Source: Archivesica marissinica (Eukaryota; Mollusca; Bivalvia; Venerida; Vesicomyidae). From it: a stretch of 64,000 bases of DNA. Positions 32,543 to 44,728 of the stretch are shown one piece after another (the first letter of the stretch is position 1; the number at the start of each line of letters is the position of its first letter). Under the pieces are notes generated by a model that saw only the letters and a program-made list of their open reading frames with translations, did not search any database and was not told where the DNA came from. Made by a program: the position numbers and the translations under genes. The stretch covers positions 35,334,670-35,398,669 of the forward strand of contig CM026394.1 of the NCBI GenBank assembly GCA_014843695.1. The letters are read 5' to 3'.

Positions 32543-32600
32543 CAGAATGCTCGCCCACATGGTTCGCCGGCGGCTTGGGTAAATAAGTTCAATCATCATC
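32543..32600 (+). mobile_element. Fragment of the same stem-loop retroelement end
   Basis: Contains cccacatggttcgccggcgg, gggtaaataagttcaatc and an ATC-rich tail. The stem is partly decayed. It lies in the part of copy 1 that is absent from copy 2. Confidence 0.65.
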
Positions 32601-32660
32601 TATTAGTCAGTGGATAAGCAGTCAGCATATGTAACCCACCTCATTAGATATTACTGGGAC

Positions 32661-32946
32661 TGTGTGTTTACGTTTATTTATCGTCGCTACCGGATTCCCA
32701 TATGAGCGATGCCTCCTGAAGAGATTAGTTATTTTAGATTTTGGAGGATAGTGCATGATACAGAGAGACCCATTCCAGAATCTCCTCTGGTTCTTTTACA
32801 TGCACGGTGTAAAGCACCGAGACGAGACCTCGGTTTAACGTCCCATCTGAAAGACTGTTAATTTTATTAGGGTCAGACGGGGTATCGAACCTGCGATCCC
32901 TGGATTACCAGTCCAGCGTGTTACCACTGGACTACATATCCGACTG
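32661..32946 (-). mobile_element. SINE family A, full-length copy (copy 1 only)
   Basis: Complete family A structure. It sits within the roughly 1.3 kb (about 32480-33770) present in copy 1 but missing from copy 2. Confidence 0.9.
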
Positions 32947-33130
32947 TATTACTGGGACTACATGAGATTATTACCTTTATAATGCCTATTGGTGTGGCTA
33001 CTATGCTGTCGATAATTGTGGTATTGGTAACGACATCACGAGGCGATTCTATGCGGGAAAGGTTTAAATGTTCTCTACTGAATGAATATACAAGTGCATT
33101 CAAGCGAATAATAACAAGATGCCATAAATA

Positions 33131-33840
33131 GATATTAGGTTACTGTCATAAATCTATAAGGCAGTCGTAGACGATCCTAATAATTTATAAGACTAACTAA
33201 ATATTCTATTTATCCTATCTTCTGACAAAAAAAGAAGTATTAGAACGTTTACACTTTATTGATTTTACGATTGCGAAGCAATTTTAACAACTTATATTAA
33301 TCACTCTCGTTGGCGCGGATGAAAGCGTAAATGTGCTCATTCGTGTGGGAGGAAACCGGAGTACTCACCTGTCCGATCTGGCGACCACCGTACCATCTCA
33401 CATACTTCACGGTCCGAGGATCGAAACCGGGTTGCATTGGTGAGAAGCGAGGCGCTAACCACTGCGCCCATCGGACACTGCGCTAATCGGACACTGCACT
33501 AATCAGACAGCCAAGTATTAAAGGAATGATTACTGAATATACTTTTGTGTGTTTTACGTTTATTTATCGTCACTACCGGTTGTCCATATGAGCGACGCCT
33601 CCTGAAGAGATTAGTCATTATAGATGTTTGGAGGATAGTACAATGATACAGACAGAGACATATTCCAGAGTCTCCTCTGGTTCTTTTACGTGCACGGTGT
33701 ACAACACCGAATATACGTCACCTGAAGCTTATGCAGCGTTATGACGTCATTAATGGTTTATTAGTCATTGACTAATATAGCAACGTTTATTAGACAGGTC
33801 GTTTTTGGCCATTATTACACGTGGAGGTTGTTGGATGAAA
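33131..33840. mobile_element. Decayed relative of the 23086-23638 element, with SINE A inside
   Basis: The left end has attaggttactgtc and ttctatttatcctatcttct. The right end has ttagtcattgactaatatag and tttattagacaggtcgtttt, matching the right part of the 23.1-23.6 kb element. A SINE B scrap (about 33265-33310) and a truncated SINE A (33546-33709, minus) are embedded. Confidence 0.55.
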
Positions 33841-34017
33841 TAAACAAAGTGATTGTTTCGTGGACGGAATGTATTTTATTTTTTGCAACAGTACAGCAAA
33901 TATTTCAATAATGAAAAATTAACATACGAAACATGAGAGTACAAGACGAAAATGGATAATCATAGTGAAATATATAGAGATAGATCTACTTGCTTGTATG
34001 GTCAAATTATGTATAGA

Positions 34018-34104
34018 TTAAAGTTTATTAGTACGTACATGTATTTACAAAATTAAATTGGTCAGGCACGGCGCATGCTGTAAATACGTACTAATAAACT
34101 TTAA
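34018..34104. repeat. Short inverted-repeat element
   Basis: Arms ttaaagtttattagtacgta and tacgtactaataaactttaa are exact over 20 bp; the pairing continues past a 4-nt insertion. Present only in copy 1. Confidence 0.75.
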
Positions 34105-35219
34105 CCTGCTTAGTGTTTTAAAGCTGATTTACTAAAATTCATTCATTCAAAGTTTGAAAAATGCTGCCATCTCATTGGACCAAAAATAATTTCAAACACT
34201 AAATTTCACTAAATGAACATTGAAAGCAATGTTATGAGAGGGTAACCGTAAGCTGTACAGCTCTCTGTCCAAATTCCTTAATACAATTTGTTGTAAATAA
34301 TCATAAAAATAATAATGATAGAAAATAAATAGCTATGTTTAAACTAATGCAATATTATCACGAGTGGTGCTAGCCACGAGAGATCGTGGTAGCTTTCTAT
34401 GCTCGTGTGAAATATAATTGGATCATTCACTTAAACAAACACATTTTCTTTTTATCTTAGACTGAAAAGTACATTTATTATATTATAAGTTGCACTAAGT
34501 TACACTAAAACATATTGGTTAGATGACATCTTATATGATGTCACCAGGGCCGTCGCTGGAGCTATTTTGATGATAAGCACGGCCAAATATGCTTGTTTGT
34601 CGAGTGAGCATAGCGAGCGAGTACGCCTGGGGGTCCGGGAGCATGTCCCCCCTCCCCCCGGAGATTTTTTGAAATGAGGGACAATTGCAGGACTAAAGTT
34701 CTTAACCCAATCCATATAAAGGTATAAATTAAGGCTAGATGTATAATATACATGATATATCGTCCTTATCAATTAAACAAGCACGTAAAATAGCACAAAC
34801 TAAATTTCAAAATGCACCATATTTGCAATGGGCTCAATTATTCCACCACTCCACACGCCTATGTAAACCCTACCCCCCTGTGGTTTTATTGCATTTTTGG
34901 AATTTTCATTTTCTGAGACCAATGATACTCACATGCGTACTTGCGTATGCCCAGCGACGGGCTTGGTCACTAACAGTTTGAGTCCAAAAACCTTCACTTT
35001 AACAACATACCAACAGGTGGCAGCGAGGAACCACAAGTGCAGAGCAAGTAAATTCGTTGAATTGTATCCCCCCCCGAATATGATCCCTAACACGTGGACA
35101 CACAAACAAAACAGGCTAAACCTATATCGTGCAAGATATATTTAGGTTTTTAAAATATATGAAAGAAGGCATATAGTATATATGTATATTATTAAGTCAT
35201 GTAGTATTTATTATCAATT

Positions 35220-36230
35220 TAAGGGCAGTAACTCACTGAATTGGCGAGGGATAATAAGCAATGGTGTTATGTTTTATAATTTAAATTTTATGGCATTACA
35301 GTGATGGTGAAAATAGTGAAATTTTAATTAACTCAATGAATTTTTTTTCAAATCAATCTAAGGGCAATACCTCTGGTTTTACTATTGTAATTGGGGTCAG
35401 ACTTGCAGGACAACACCGCGTAATGGCGATGTAATTTTATATCAAGTTTGATGACATTACATACAGCAGTTACTACTTACTGAATTTTTATCCATTAAAG
35501 GGCTATAACTCTGGTGTTATCGACCCGATCCTGACGAAAATTAAACGTTCACATGCATACTATGGTGAGACATATTATATTGAGTTTCATGAAATTCTAT
35601 GAAGCATTTACTTATTAACCCATTTCATTCTGGATACCGTTCAAACGGTATCTGCAAAGAACATAGAGCCAGATCAACCGCCACGGAACGTGCCGTCTGA
35701 TCAGGCTCTATGTTGTTTGCTATTCAGATGATCTTGCTAAGACACTTGGCTATGCAGCAAACAACATAGATCCTGATCAGCACGCAGCGTCACGCTGCGG
35801 CTGATCTGGATCTATGTTGTTTGCAAAAGCCTTTAAATATATCCAGAATGAAATGGGTTAAGGCAAAATTATTGAATTTTTAGTCAATTCAAGGGCAATA
35901 ACTCTGGTTTCACTATTTCAATGTGGGACAGACTGGCAGGACAACACCGCACGACGGTGATCTAATTTCATTTCAAGCATGATGACATTCCATACAGCAG
36001 TTACTTAGTTAACGGTCAATTTATTTCCTGACCCGGTGCAGACAAGAGTTATGCGTGCACCTGCGCACTATGATGATACAAATTTTATTGGAGTTTCGTG
36101 AAATTCCACCCATTAGTTACAGAGATAACTCCAGACAGAATGATGGATGCATGGACACGCGGACGGACACTGCCACACCAATATCACTCTCAGAGATCCT
36201 TCGGATCGGAGGGGGATAATAAATCGTGTT
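35220..36230 (+). repeat. Diverged mollusc-type dispersed repeat
   Basis: Repeated words ggcaataactctggtt/ggctataactctggtg, gacaacaccgc(a/g), ttacatacagcagttac and a 3' end with agagataactccagacagaa, atggacacgcggacgg and ggagggggataat. I recall this style of repeat in bivalve genomes. A shorter form is in copy 2 (about 50160-50690). Confidence 0.55.
35619..35857. mobile_element. 239-bp MITE with TTAA target site, copy 1 only
   Basis: TTAA at 35615-35618 and 35858-35861. Perfect 18-bp terminal inverted repeats (cccatttcattctggata). Copy 2 has a single TTAA at 50325-50328 with no element. Inside are two imperfect hairpins built on acatagatcc/ggatctatgttgtttgc. TTAA plus TIRs point to a piggyBac-type, non-autonomous element. 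Confidence 0.9.
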
Positions 36231-36494
36231 ATTCATTCCACTGCTCTCAAACAAATGGAATAACTTATTTTATTTCACTGATAAATTTCTATATTTCATT
36301 GGAAAGCATATCATAAATAGAATACTGTTATATCTACAATCTACATGTAACAATACTGTGTTCAGCTTCAGTAATTTAGAAATGGAGGCCCAAGGCCTAA
36401 CGAAATTGTCTTTAACTTGTCAAGAAATCTGGTATAATAATAACGCAGAATTGAATGTAACTTTGTTTCAATCCCATTTATGTCAAACCATTAG

Positions 36495-36665
36495 CAGGGA
36501 CCTGAACATGTTTTCCTGGGCAGGTTTAGCAGACCCAAGTGGCTTAACCAGTACTAAGCAATGTGTGTGAGGTGCCTTGTTCATGGAAACTACATACTGA
36601 CTAAGTATCGAACCCGGGACCGTTCAACTTCAAATCCAACGCTCTACCTTGGACCACGGATGTCA
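36495..36665 (-). mobile_element. SINE family E copy
   Basis: Minus strand: gtggtccaaggtagagcgtt, a damaged B-box, and gaacaaggcacctcacacac with the upstream/downstream words of 4835-5064. The counterpart is at 50935-51095. Confidence 0.7.
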
Positions 36666-36785
36666 CGAAGACACCTGAGTGAATTCTATAAACACGAATT
36701 GAATACCTTCTACAATAACCCACAGAAATGTTCACGAAACACATTGTAAGATTATCAGGATATCAACAAACATAGGCTCACATTC

Positions 36786-37180
36786 GTGACTTTATAAGTA
36801 TTGGATTGACGAGTGAAGTGTTGTATGGGCATTCTCTTGGGTTCGAGCTGTCGAGTGGTGATGGGCGGATCACTGTACCGGCCCATTCACTGTACTGGCC
36901 ACATCACGGTTGTCATTCTTACGGCGGTGTTTGGATCTATGGTTCATATTGCCACTTTTCTCGCTAATCCAATCACTCACTTATATACTGTAATGATGTA
37001 GATATTATGAAAAAATATGTTCTTATCCAATTACTAGAATCCTAGTTATATCTATATATGTATACATTTTTATTTATATTTCCATATTTTATTGTCATGT
37101 TTAAAATTGCATCTATAATTGTGAAGCGCAATAGAATATTTTTAATTTTTGCGCTATATAAATGCTATGTATTTGTATTT
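36786..37180 (+). mobile_element. 395-bp non-LTR retroelement 3' end, copy 1 only
   Basis: Copy 2 lacks it cleanly (cacattc joined to atagacac near 51210). It ends in gaagcgcaatagaatatt and tttttgcgctatataaatgc, which can form a stem, then a short A/T repeat, as in L2/CR1-type 3' ends (family knowledge). No clear target-site duplication. Confidence 0.65.
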
Positions 37181-37243
37181 ATAGACACAACTCTCCAAAT
37201 AGTTTTTGAACTATAATAATTTCTTTTGTTCACATGTTACATA

Positions 37244-38077
37244 CAGTCGAACTTCGTTGCCTCGAACTCGGTTGGCTCGAACACCACCGTTGGCTCGAAC
37301 ATGTCGTCTGGTCCCGGCGATAATCTCTATATAATGCATATTGTTCTACCTTCGATGACTCGAACACGGATGACTGGAACTCTCGAACCAGATCACTGGT
37401 CCCATGAAATCAATTAGTACTTAAGTTAACACCTTTGGGTCGAACACAATTGGCCGAGTGTACAGGTCCGCGTGTCACACAAAAGTGTTCACAGCTTTTG
37501 TTAATGGCAATGACATCCCTTTTGATCAGTACACTCGCGTAATTTACACGTCGTGAAATTGGAAAAATTACTATTCTATTGTGACTGGGTTTCAATCACG
37601 GCGGCTTTTTTATCAATAGTTTAAATTGGTATTAAACGTAATTATGCATAGAACAAACATATTACACACTTATTGAGTTAAAGTTGCCACGCTACGACAT
37701 TTCAATATAAACAACCGATTTTGTCGTCTCTTCATCAAATTTATTATTAATCATGTCAAAACCAAAATCTACTATTCTTAACGCCGAGCAACTTAGCGAA
37801 GGGACCTGGCAACGGGGGGGGGGGTACCTAAGTCGGCTATTATGAAACACAATTGTATAAACATGGATTCTTATCAAACCACGAGAGAAGGACATATTGG
37901 ATGTATTGCATAAACCAGTATATATAACAGTAAGCTACCAAAACACAATTTAATTTATCAATATTATGGGTCAACCCACACAACTACCCTGGACTCGAAC
38001 CTCCCTTGACTCGAACCTCCCATGACTCGAACCATTACTCACGGACCCGTCGAGTTCAAGGCAACGAAGTTCGACTG
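37244..38077. mobile_element. 834-bp DNA transposon remnant with pogo/Tigger-like TIRs
   Basis: The ends read CAGTCGAACTTCGTTGCC on both sides and match for 27 bp with one mismatch, flanked by TA. Subterminal gactcgaacctccctt repeats lie near the right end. There is no intact transposase; an ATG near 37754 opens only a short frame. The copy 2 version is 51274-52132, with more subterminal repeats. Confidence 0.8.
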
Positions 38078-38249
38078 TACATGTATTACATAGCTTAATG
38101 TCACATTGATACTTGGGGAAATATGCATATTGCTGTCATAGAAACCAAACATACACATAAATACACTATAATCATAACACAATGATTATAAACTTTAAAC
38201 ATATGCAATTTTCTAAATGAACTGTTCAATCAATGTTTTTCCAACCCAT

Positions 38250-38291
38250 TCATATTTTCCAACACATATATACGTGTAATCTCTGGAACAT
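38250..38291 (-). CDS. Possible terminal exon of gene C
   Basis: After acceptor tttcttctatttcag the phase-0 frame reads MFQRLHVYMCWKI and a stop. It is phase-compatible with the exon at 41052-41010. Two other frames are also open for a while, so this is a weak call. Copy 2 has the same sequence near 52345-52305. Confidence 0.25.
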   Translation of the reverse strand: MFQRLHVYMCWKI

Positions 38292-38319
38292 CTGAAATAG
38301 AAGAAATACAAACTTAATG

Positions 38320-38810
38320 CATGTTATTTAACAATTAAATGTTCTTTTTTTCTGCATTTCATCAAAGTATTCATATGTCAGTTTTTCACAAATAATTTGC
38401 GAACAAACTAACTGTAAACAAACAAACTAAGTGTAAACAAACTAAGTGTAAACAAACTAAATGTAAACAAACTAAGTGTGTATACAAAGTAAGTGTAAAC
38501 AAACTAAGTGTAAACAAACTGATATTTTATACCTTGATGAAACGTAGAAAACTAACATTCAATGGTTATATATAATATAATTATTATAACTAAAATTTTA
38601 GATATTAAAAAACAGGTTGTCTTTGATTCAACAACATTTCCTTACTGTACACAACCCTTTACATTATACATGTTCCTATAGTGGTGGAACACACTATATA
38701 TTTGAGTAGTTGTACATTAATAATCACCGGGTTGTAAATGGCGATCACATGGGATGAATCAGCTAATCATAATCGTGACCTTGCAAGATGTTGTAGCTAT
38801 TAAGTAATCT
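38320..38810 (+). repeat. Dispersed repeat F, second copy, with a 15-bp tandem run
   Basis: Matches 3830-4510 in order. Inside, aaacaaactaagtgt is repeated about eight times (38400-38520). Copy 2 has only about two and carries a SINE B at its left edge. Confidence 0.65.
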
Positions 38811-38835
38811 ATAACATGCAGATACAATATCATGA

Positions 38836-39368
38836 TCACTGCTACCCTTGTCCCCCACTCACTGCTACCCTTGTCCCCCACTCACTGCTACCCTTGTCCC
38901 CCACTCACTGCTACCCTTGTCCTCCACTCACTGCTACCCTTGTCCCCCACTCACTGCTACCCTTGTCCTCCACTAACTGCTACCCTTGTCCCCCCACTCA
39001 CTGCTACCCTTGTCCTCCACTAACTGCTACCTTGTTCCCCACTCACTGCTACCCTTGTCCCCCACTCACTGCTACCCTTGTTGCCCACTCACTGCTACCC
39101 TTGTCCTCCACTCACTGCTACCCTTGTCCTCTACTCACTGCTACCCTTGTTCCCCACTCACTGCTACCCTTGTTCCCACTCCCTGCTACCCTTGTTCCCC
39201 ACTCACTGCTACCCTTGTTCCCCCACTCCCTGCTACCCTTGTTCCCCACTCACTGCTACCCTTGTTCCCCACTCACTGCTACCCTTGTCCCCCACTCACT
39301 GCTACCCTTGTTCCCCCACTCCCTGCTACCCTTGTTCCCCACTCACTGCTACCCTTGTCCCCGGCTCA
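38836..39368. repeat. 23-bp tandem array, about 23 copies (copy 1)
   Basis: The unit is ctgctacccttgtcccccac plus tca. Copy 2 (53155-54215) has about twice as many units. Confidence 0.95.
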
Positions 39369-39674
39369 CTGATGCCAGACATTTTAATTAGAACAGTGTA
39401 CAGATTCCCTTGTGCGATACAACATTATATTCCTTACATGAGTCTATGCTGGCTGCTTCATAACTTTGCGTTTCCGCGTAGTTCCTAACTGAGGGTCGTA
39501 GTTGGAGAGTGGACCGCCCGTCAGTTCCAGCGGGGTGCTCTCAACCGCAACAATCCTACTGCTAAATGCCTGCAGCGATATATAAACAATGTATTAATGG
39601 ACATAACTGTACAACTCTCAGCATGACAAACGATCTGTAATTTTTACACTACAAGGCTTGTTTCTTGAGGGAGT

Positions 39675-40515
39675 GAATAAGTGAGCATGAAAGTCAGCGA
39701 GTGATTGAAATGAGCGAGCGAATGAGCGATCGAGTGAGTGAATGGGTGATCGAGTGAGTGAATGAGCAAGCAAGTGAGTGAGTTAGCGAGCAAGTGAGTG
39801 AATGAGCGATCAAGTGAGTGAGTGAATTAGCGATCAAGTGAGTTAGTGAATGAGCGAGTGATCAAGTGAGTGAGTGAATGAGCGAGTGATCAAGTGAGTG
39901 AATGAGCGATCGAGACGAGTGAGTGAATGAGCGATCGAGACGAGTGAGTGAATGAACGAGTGAGTGAGTGAACGAGTGAGTGATCAAATGAGTGAGTGAG
40001 TGAATTAGCGATCAAGTGAGTGAGTGAATGAGCGAGTGATCAAGTGAGTGAGTGAATGAGCGAGTGATCAAATGAGTGAGTGAAGACGTGATCAAGTGAG
40101 TGAATGAGCAATCGAAACGAGTGAGTGAATGAGCGATCGAGACGAGTGAGTGAATGAGCGATCGAGATGAGTGAGTGAATGAACGAGTGAGTGATCAAAT
40201 GAGTGAGTGAGTGAATAGCGATCAAGTGAGTGAGTGAATGAGCGAGTGATCGAGTGAGTGAATGAGCGAGTGATCGAGTGAGTGAATGAGCGAGTGATCA
40301 AGTGAGTGAGTGAATGAATGAGCGAGTGATCAAGTGAGTGAATGAGCGATCGAGACGAGTGAGTGAATGAGCGATCAAGACGAGTGAGTGAATGAGCGAT
40401 CGAGATGAGTGAGTGAATGAGCGATCGAGATGAGTGAGTGAATGAGCGATCGAGACGAGTGAGTGAATGAACGAGTGAGTGATCAAATGAGTGAATGAGC
40501 AAGTGAATGAACTCT
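39675..40515. repeat. GTGA-based higher-order array (copy 1)
   Basis: Built from gagtgagtgaatgagcgatc-type blocks with cgagacgagt variants. The minus-strand frames read as Ser/His/Thr-rich peptides, which are artefacts. The copy 2 array (54520-55105) is shorter. Confidence 0.9.
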
Positions 40516-40604
40516 GATCCTACACATATATATAAAATAGACTAAAGGAATTGTTAACAGTTATATAAAATAGACTAAAATTGAGACATGAAATATTCTT
40601 AAGA

Positions 40605-40785
40605 GGAAGGTGTTGTATTTGAGGCACGGACGAGCATCTGGGTAGCACCACCGACCTTCCACAAACTAGCTGAATATCCTCACTTGAAATCATTTGAGAC
40701 ACCCCCCCCCCCCGCCCAGTGGGATTCGAACCTATAGTGGTGAGCTTGTATGATTTGAAGTCAACAACTGTAACCAATGTAGGGG
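40605..40785 (-). mobile_element. SINE family C copy
   Basis: Minus strand: B-box ggttcgaatcccact, then a G-run (C-run on +), gtggaaggtcggtggtgcta. Counterpart at 55208-55385. Confidence 0.8.
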
Positions 40786-40850
40786 GTAGGTCACAATGTA
40801 GAATGGAGGCCCCCTCATACAATATAAGATAGTGACACAATTCTAAATTA

Positions 40851-40924
40851 CCTGGAGGTCACCAAACCCAGACAGAATTTGGATTAAATCAAAGAAATGT
40901 GGACACATAAAGAAGCCATGTCCT
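40851..40924 (-). CDS. Unassigned exon-like segment
   Basis: Between an acceptor-like cctctctaag and donor CAG|GTAATT the minus strand has one open frame, GHGFFMCPHFFDLIQILSGF then GDLQ. Its entry phase (1) does not fit the exon upstream (ends phase 0), and copy 2 carries Met-to-Arg at one site. It may be a pseudo-exon. Confidence 0.2.
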
Positions 40925-41009
40925 TCTTAGAGAGGTATACACCTCACTTATAATATTTCATCATGAAGTAAGAGTGTATTTCAGCATTCTAAAAGTCAAC
41001 ATAACTTAC

Positions 41010-41052
41010 AGTTGTTTTCAAGTTTGGCAGTTCTATTTCATGGTAGAAGTCG
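41010..41052 (-). CDS. Gene C small exon, copy 1
   Basis: A strong acceptor (gtttgttactttcag) and donor ACT|GTAAGT flank 43 nt. The only open frame is one base plus DFYHEIELPNLKTT. It is identical in copy 2 (55651-55609). It would follow an exon ending in phase 2. Confidence 0.45.
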
Positions 41053-41079
41053 CTGAAAGTAACAAACACATTAATTTAT

Positions 41080-41745
41080 GCTTCCCAATAAAATATAGAA
41101 ATTTGTCAGTGAAATAAAATATAGAAATTTGTCAGTGAAATAAAATATAAAAATTTGTCAGGTGAAATAAAATATAGAAATTTGCCAGTGAAATAAAATA
41201 TAAAAATTTGTCAGGTGAAATAAAATATAGAAATTTGTCAGTGAAATAAAATATAGAAATTTGTCAGTGAAATAAAATATAAAAATTTGTCAGTGAAATA
41301 AAATATAAAATTTGTCAGTGAAATAAAATATAGAAATTTGTCAGTGAAATAAAATATAGAAATTTGTCAGTGAAATAAAATATAGTTATCAGAGTTTGTC
41401 AGGTAAAAAAAACATATAAAAATTTGTCAGGTGAAATAAAATATAGAAATTTGTCAGTGAAATAAAATATAAAAATTTGTCAGGTGAAATAAAATATAGA
41501 AATTTGTCAGTGAAATAAAATATAGAAATTGTATCAGTGAAATAAAATATAGAAATTTGTCAGTGAAATAAAATATAGAAATTTGTCAGTGAAATAAAAT
41601 ATAGAAATTTGTCAGTGAAATAAAATATAGAAATTTGTCAGTGTAAAATATAGTTTTCACTGAAATATATAGAAATTATCAGTGAAAAAAATATATAAAT
41701 TTATCATTGAAAAAAATTATAGAAATTTATCAGTGAAATAAAATG
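41080..41745. repeat. 26-bp AT-rich tandem array, about 25 copies (copy 1)
   Basis: The unit is tatagaaatttgtcagtgaa plus ataaaa. A single inverted unit occurs at about 36258-36300, beside words also found beside this array. Copy 2 (55688-56030) is about half as long. Confidence 0.9.
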
Positions 41746-42164
41746 TGTTATTCCCCTGGGTTGAAAGCATTGGAATAACATGTTCTATTTCTTTCTGCTT
41801 TACGCTTGTAGGTCCTAGCCGCTGCATGTTGAAATGTTGTTAAAGCTAACATTTTCTGACACAAGCTGTCAGCGACGTCATATACGACTTCTTTTATGGT
41901 CATCTAAACAAGAATATGTGTTTGTTTAAGTGAATGATTGAATAATATTTCACTTATGAACATAGAAAGCTAGTTAGCGCTAGTGTTATAATGCTTTCAA
42001 TGTTCATTCGATGAAATATATTTTGATCATACACTGAAACAAACAATATCCCCTTAATACATAATTCCTATTACGAGTTTATTATTTTTTGGCTTTGTGA
42101 TGAGACACTTTGTATTATATATTATATCATTGTAATGTATTATATATATATTATATCATTGTAT

Positions 42165-42431
42165 TAATTGGGTACCGGTATTCTATAAGCATACTTACGA
42201 TGTCCTTGATATTCATTGGGTACCGGTATTCTATAAGCATACTTCATTGGGTAACGGTATTCTATAAGCATACTTCATTGGGTACCGGTATTCTATAAGC
42301 ATACTTCATTGGGTACCGGTATTCTATAAGCATACTTACGATGTCTTGTATTCATTGGGTACCGGCATTCTATAAGTATACGTACAATGTCTTGTATTCA
42401 TTGGGTACCGGTATTCTATAAGCATACTTCA
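42165..42431. repeat. 31/46-bp compound satellite, copy 1, cut by the gap
   Basis: Units are cattgggtaccggtattcta plus taagcatactt (31 bp), with or without an extra 15-bp acgatgtcttgtatt block. The array runs into the N-gap. Confidence 0.95.
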
Positions 42432-43431
42432 NNNNNNNNNNNNNNNNNNNNNNNNNNNNNNNNNNNNNNNNNNNNNNNNNNNNNNNNNNNNNNNNNNNNN
42501 NNNNNNNNNNNNNNNNNNNNNNNNNNNNNNNNNNNNNNNNNNNNNNNNNNNNNNNNNNNNNNNNNNNNNNNNNNNNNNNNNNNNNNNNNNNNNNNNNNNN
42601 NNNNNNNNNNNNNNNNNNNNNNNNNNNNNNNNNNNNNNNNNNNNNNNNNNNNNNNNNNNNNNNNNNNNNNNNNNNNNNNNNNNNNNNNNNNNNNNNNNNN
42701 NNNNNNNNNNNNNNNNNNNNNNNNNNNNNNNNNNNNNNNNNNNNNNNNNNNNNNNNNNNNNNNNNNNNNNNNNNNNNNNNNNNNNNNNNNNNNNNNNNNN
42801 NNNNNNNNNNNNNNNNNNNNNNNNNNNNNNNNNNNNNNNNNNNNNNNNNNNNNNNNNNNNNNNNNNNNNNNNNNNNNNNNNNNNNNNNNNNNNNNNNNNN
42901 NNNNNNNNNNNNNNNNNNNNNNNNNNNNNNNNNNNNNNNNNNNNNNNNNNNNNNNNNNNNNNNNNNNNNNNNNNNNNNNNNNNNNNNNNNNNNNNNNNNN
43001 NNNNNNNNNNNNNNNNNNNNNNNNNNNNNNNNNNNNNNNNNNNNNNNNNNNNNNNNNNNNNNNNNNNNNNNNNNNNNNNNNNNNNNNNNNNNNNNNNNNN
43101 NNNNNNNNNNNNNNNNNNNNNNNNNNNNNNNNNNNNNNNNNNNNNNNNNNNNNNNNNNNNNNNNNNNNNNNNNNNNNNNNNNNNNNNNNNNNNNNNNNNN
43201 NNNNNNNNNNNNNNNNNNNNNNNNNNNNNNNNNNNNNNNNNNNNNNNNNNNNNNNNNNNNNNNNNNNNNNNNNNNNNNNNNNNNNNNNNNNNNNNNNNNN
43301 NNNNNNNNNNNNNNNNNNNNNNNNNNNNNNNNNNNNNNNNNNNNNNNNNNNNNNNNNNNNNNNNNNNNNNNNNNNNNNNNNNNNNNNNNNNNNNNNNNNN
43401 NNNNNNNNNNNNNNNNNNNNNNNNNNNNNNN
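42432..43431. other. Assembly gap, exactly 1000 N
   Basis: A round-number gap between an array and the start of copy 2, so its size is a placeholder. Open frames running through it are meaningless. Confidence 1.
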
Positions 43432-44728
43432 TTCTTCCGTTGCAATGCACGTAGCTACTATAGTGCACCGAAGGCCCGGGTCTGCACAGATCGTCACTGA
43501 ATATGAAACATCTTAAATCCGATAATGCAATCATAACTGTACGGGGGTATGATGGGGTACATCTCTGAAAATATCAAAATTTGAACGTCTACTATGTACA
43601 TTGAAATGCGTCAGAGTGAACCATTGACGCTCTGTGATACAACATTTGCATTGTGGAGCATGCGACCAGACACCTCTAACAACATCGATGCTCAATTTAT
43701 TAGTCGGGCCTGCAAATTCACCCCTGGTTTACTATCCGTTTTACATGCGGGAGGTACTGGCATATACTTGCGGGAAACGAAATGATGCGCACTGGACTAG
43801 TAGGGTACTTTTTATTCGGCGACGCTTCGCGTGAATCAAAACATCATTCGGAGGGAGATTGGAAAATTAAGAAATGTCTAAAATAACCATGTCTTCATTC
43901 GCTCGTTCGTATGCAGCTTGGATTGGGTGCTTATAAAATGCTATCAGATTGTATGCCTTGCGGACGAGCCAGTACGAACAGCCCTAGCATACAAGTTTCA
44001 TACGGTTTGGTCGGATTGCCGTTTGGTTCGATCCCAGCAGTACCCCTGGGTTTGTATGGTGCTTTCCCCCAAGCAGAGGAGAGCCCAGGAAGTGTTCCAT
44101 TTAGGGGTGCGTGATCTATGGTCTGTTTCCTAAGCTGGATTAGTACCGAAGTAACGTGGTTAGTACCCATGCCGTTGTGGTATCTAAATCGAAGAATGGA
44201 ACGTGGGTGCGCTTTCGCTTCAGGTGCGAAAGGTCCGGAGTTCGAGCCCCGTTGGAGCCGTTACAATTGTGCCCTTAGGCAAGGCATTTACTTTCCACGT
44301 TGTCTCTTCTCTCTTCTTCGTGGCGATGGATTCTATCAGGAATGAGGTCTCGAGAGTGATTAATATAAGTTGTAAGAACTTGTTTCGCAATCGAGCTAAA
44401 AATAAATGTGTATAAACTAAGAATGGAACGGTAGTAACCGATAGTGGAGTCTCTGTCTTCGAATAGAAAGATTAGGAATTCACAAGCAATCCATCGTTGC
44501 AATATCGGAAGGCATTTGGTCTGAGCAGACATCGGAACACACTAACGTGAAACGAAAGCTACTTAACGATTGGACAAAGTGCACAATAGAGAACTAGGCG
44601 GATGTTGGGGGAATACTTTTTGGTCGGATGGGCAACGGATAGAACTTACAATGGTGTCACATTGTGATGATCAGATCGAGGTCGGATAGAGAAACGGAGC
44701 AATGGTACTAGGCTAGGAAGGTTCATAC

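Larger units (their letters stand above)
26038..42431. repeat. Large duplicated block, copy 1
   Basis: This block repeats from 43432 onward, at offset 17394 at its left end. Near the gene B exon the identity is close to 100 percent. Divergence and indels rise toward 32-37 kb. Copy 1 ends at a 1000-N gap inside a tandem array, and copy 2 begins exactly at the other edge of that gap. Confidence 0.95.

Noticed and set aside
36226..36570. 114-codon plus frame
   Set aside because: It lies in dispersed-repeat and SINE E sequence, and copy 2 has a deletion that breaks it.
42370..43534. Open frames crossing the N-gap, and the same at 59468-60834
   Set aside because: They consist mainly of unknown bases.
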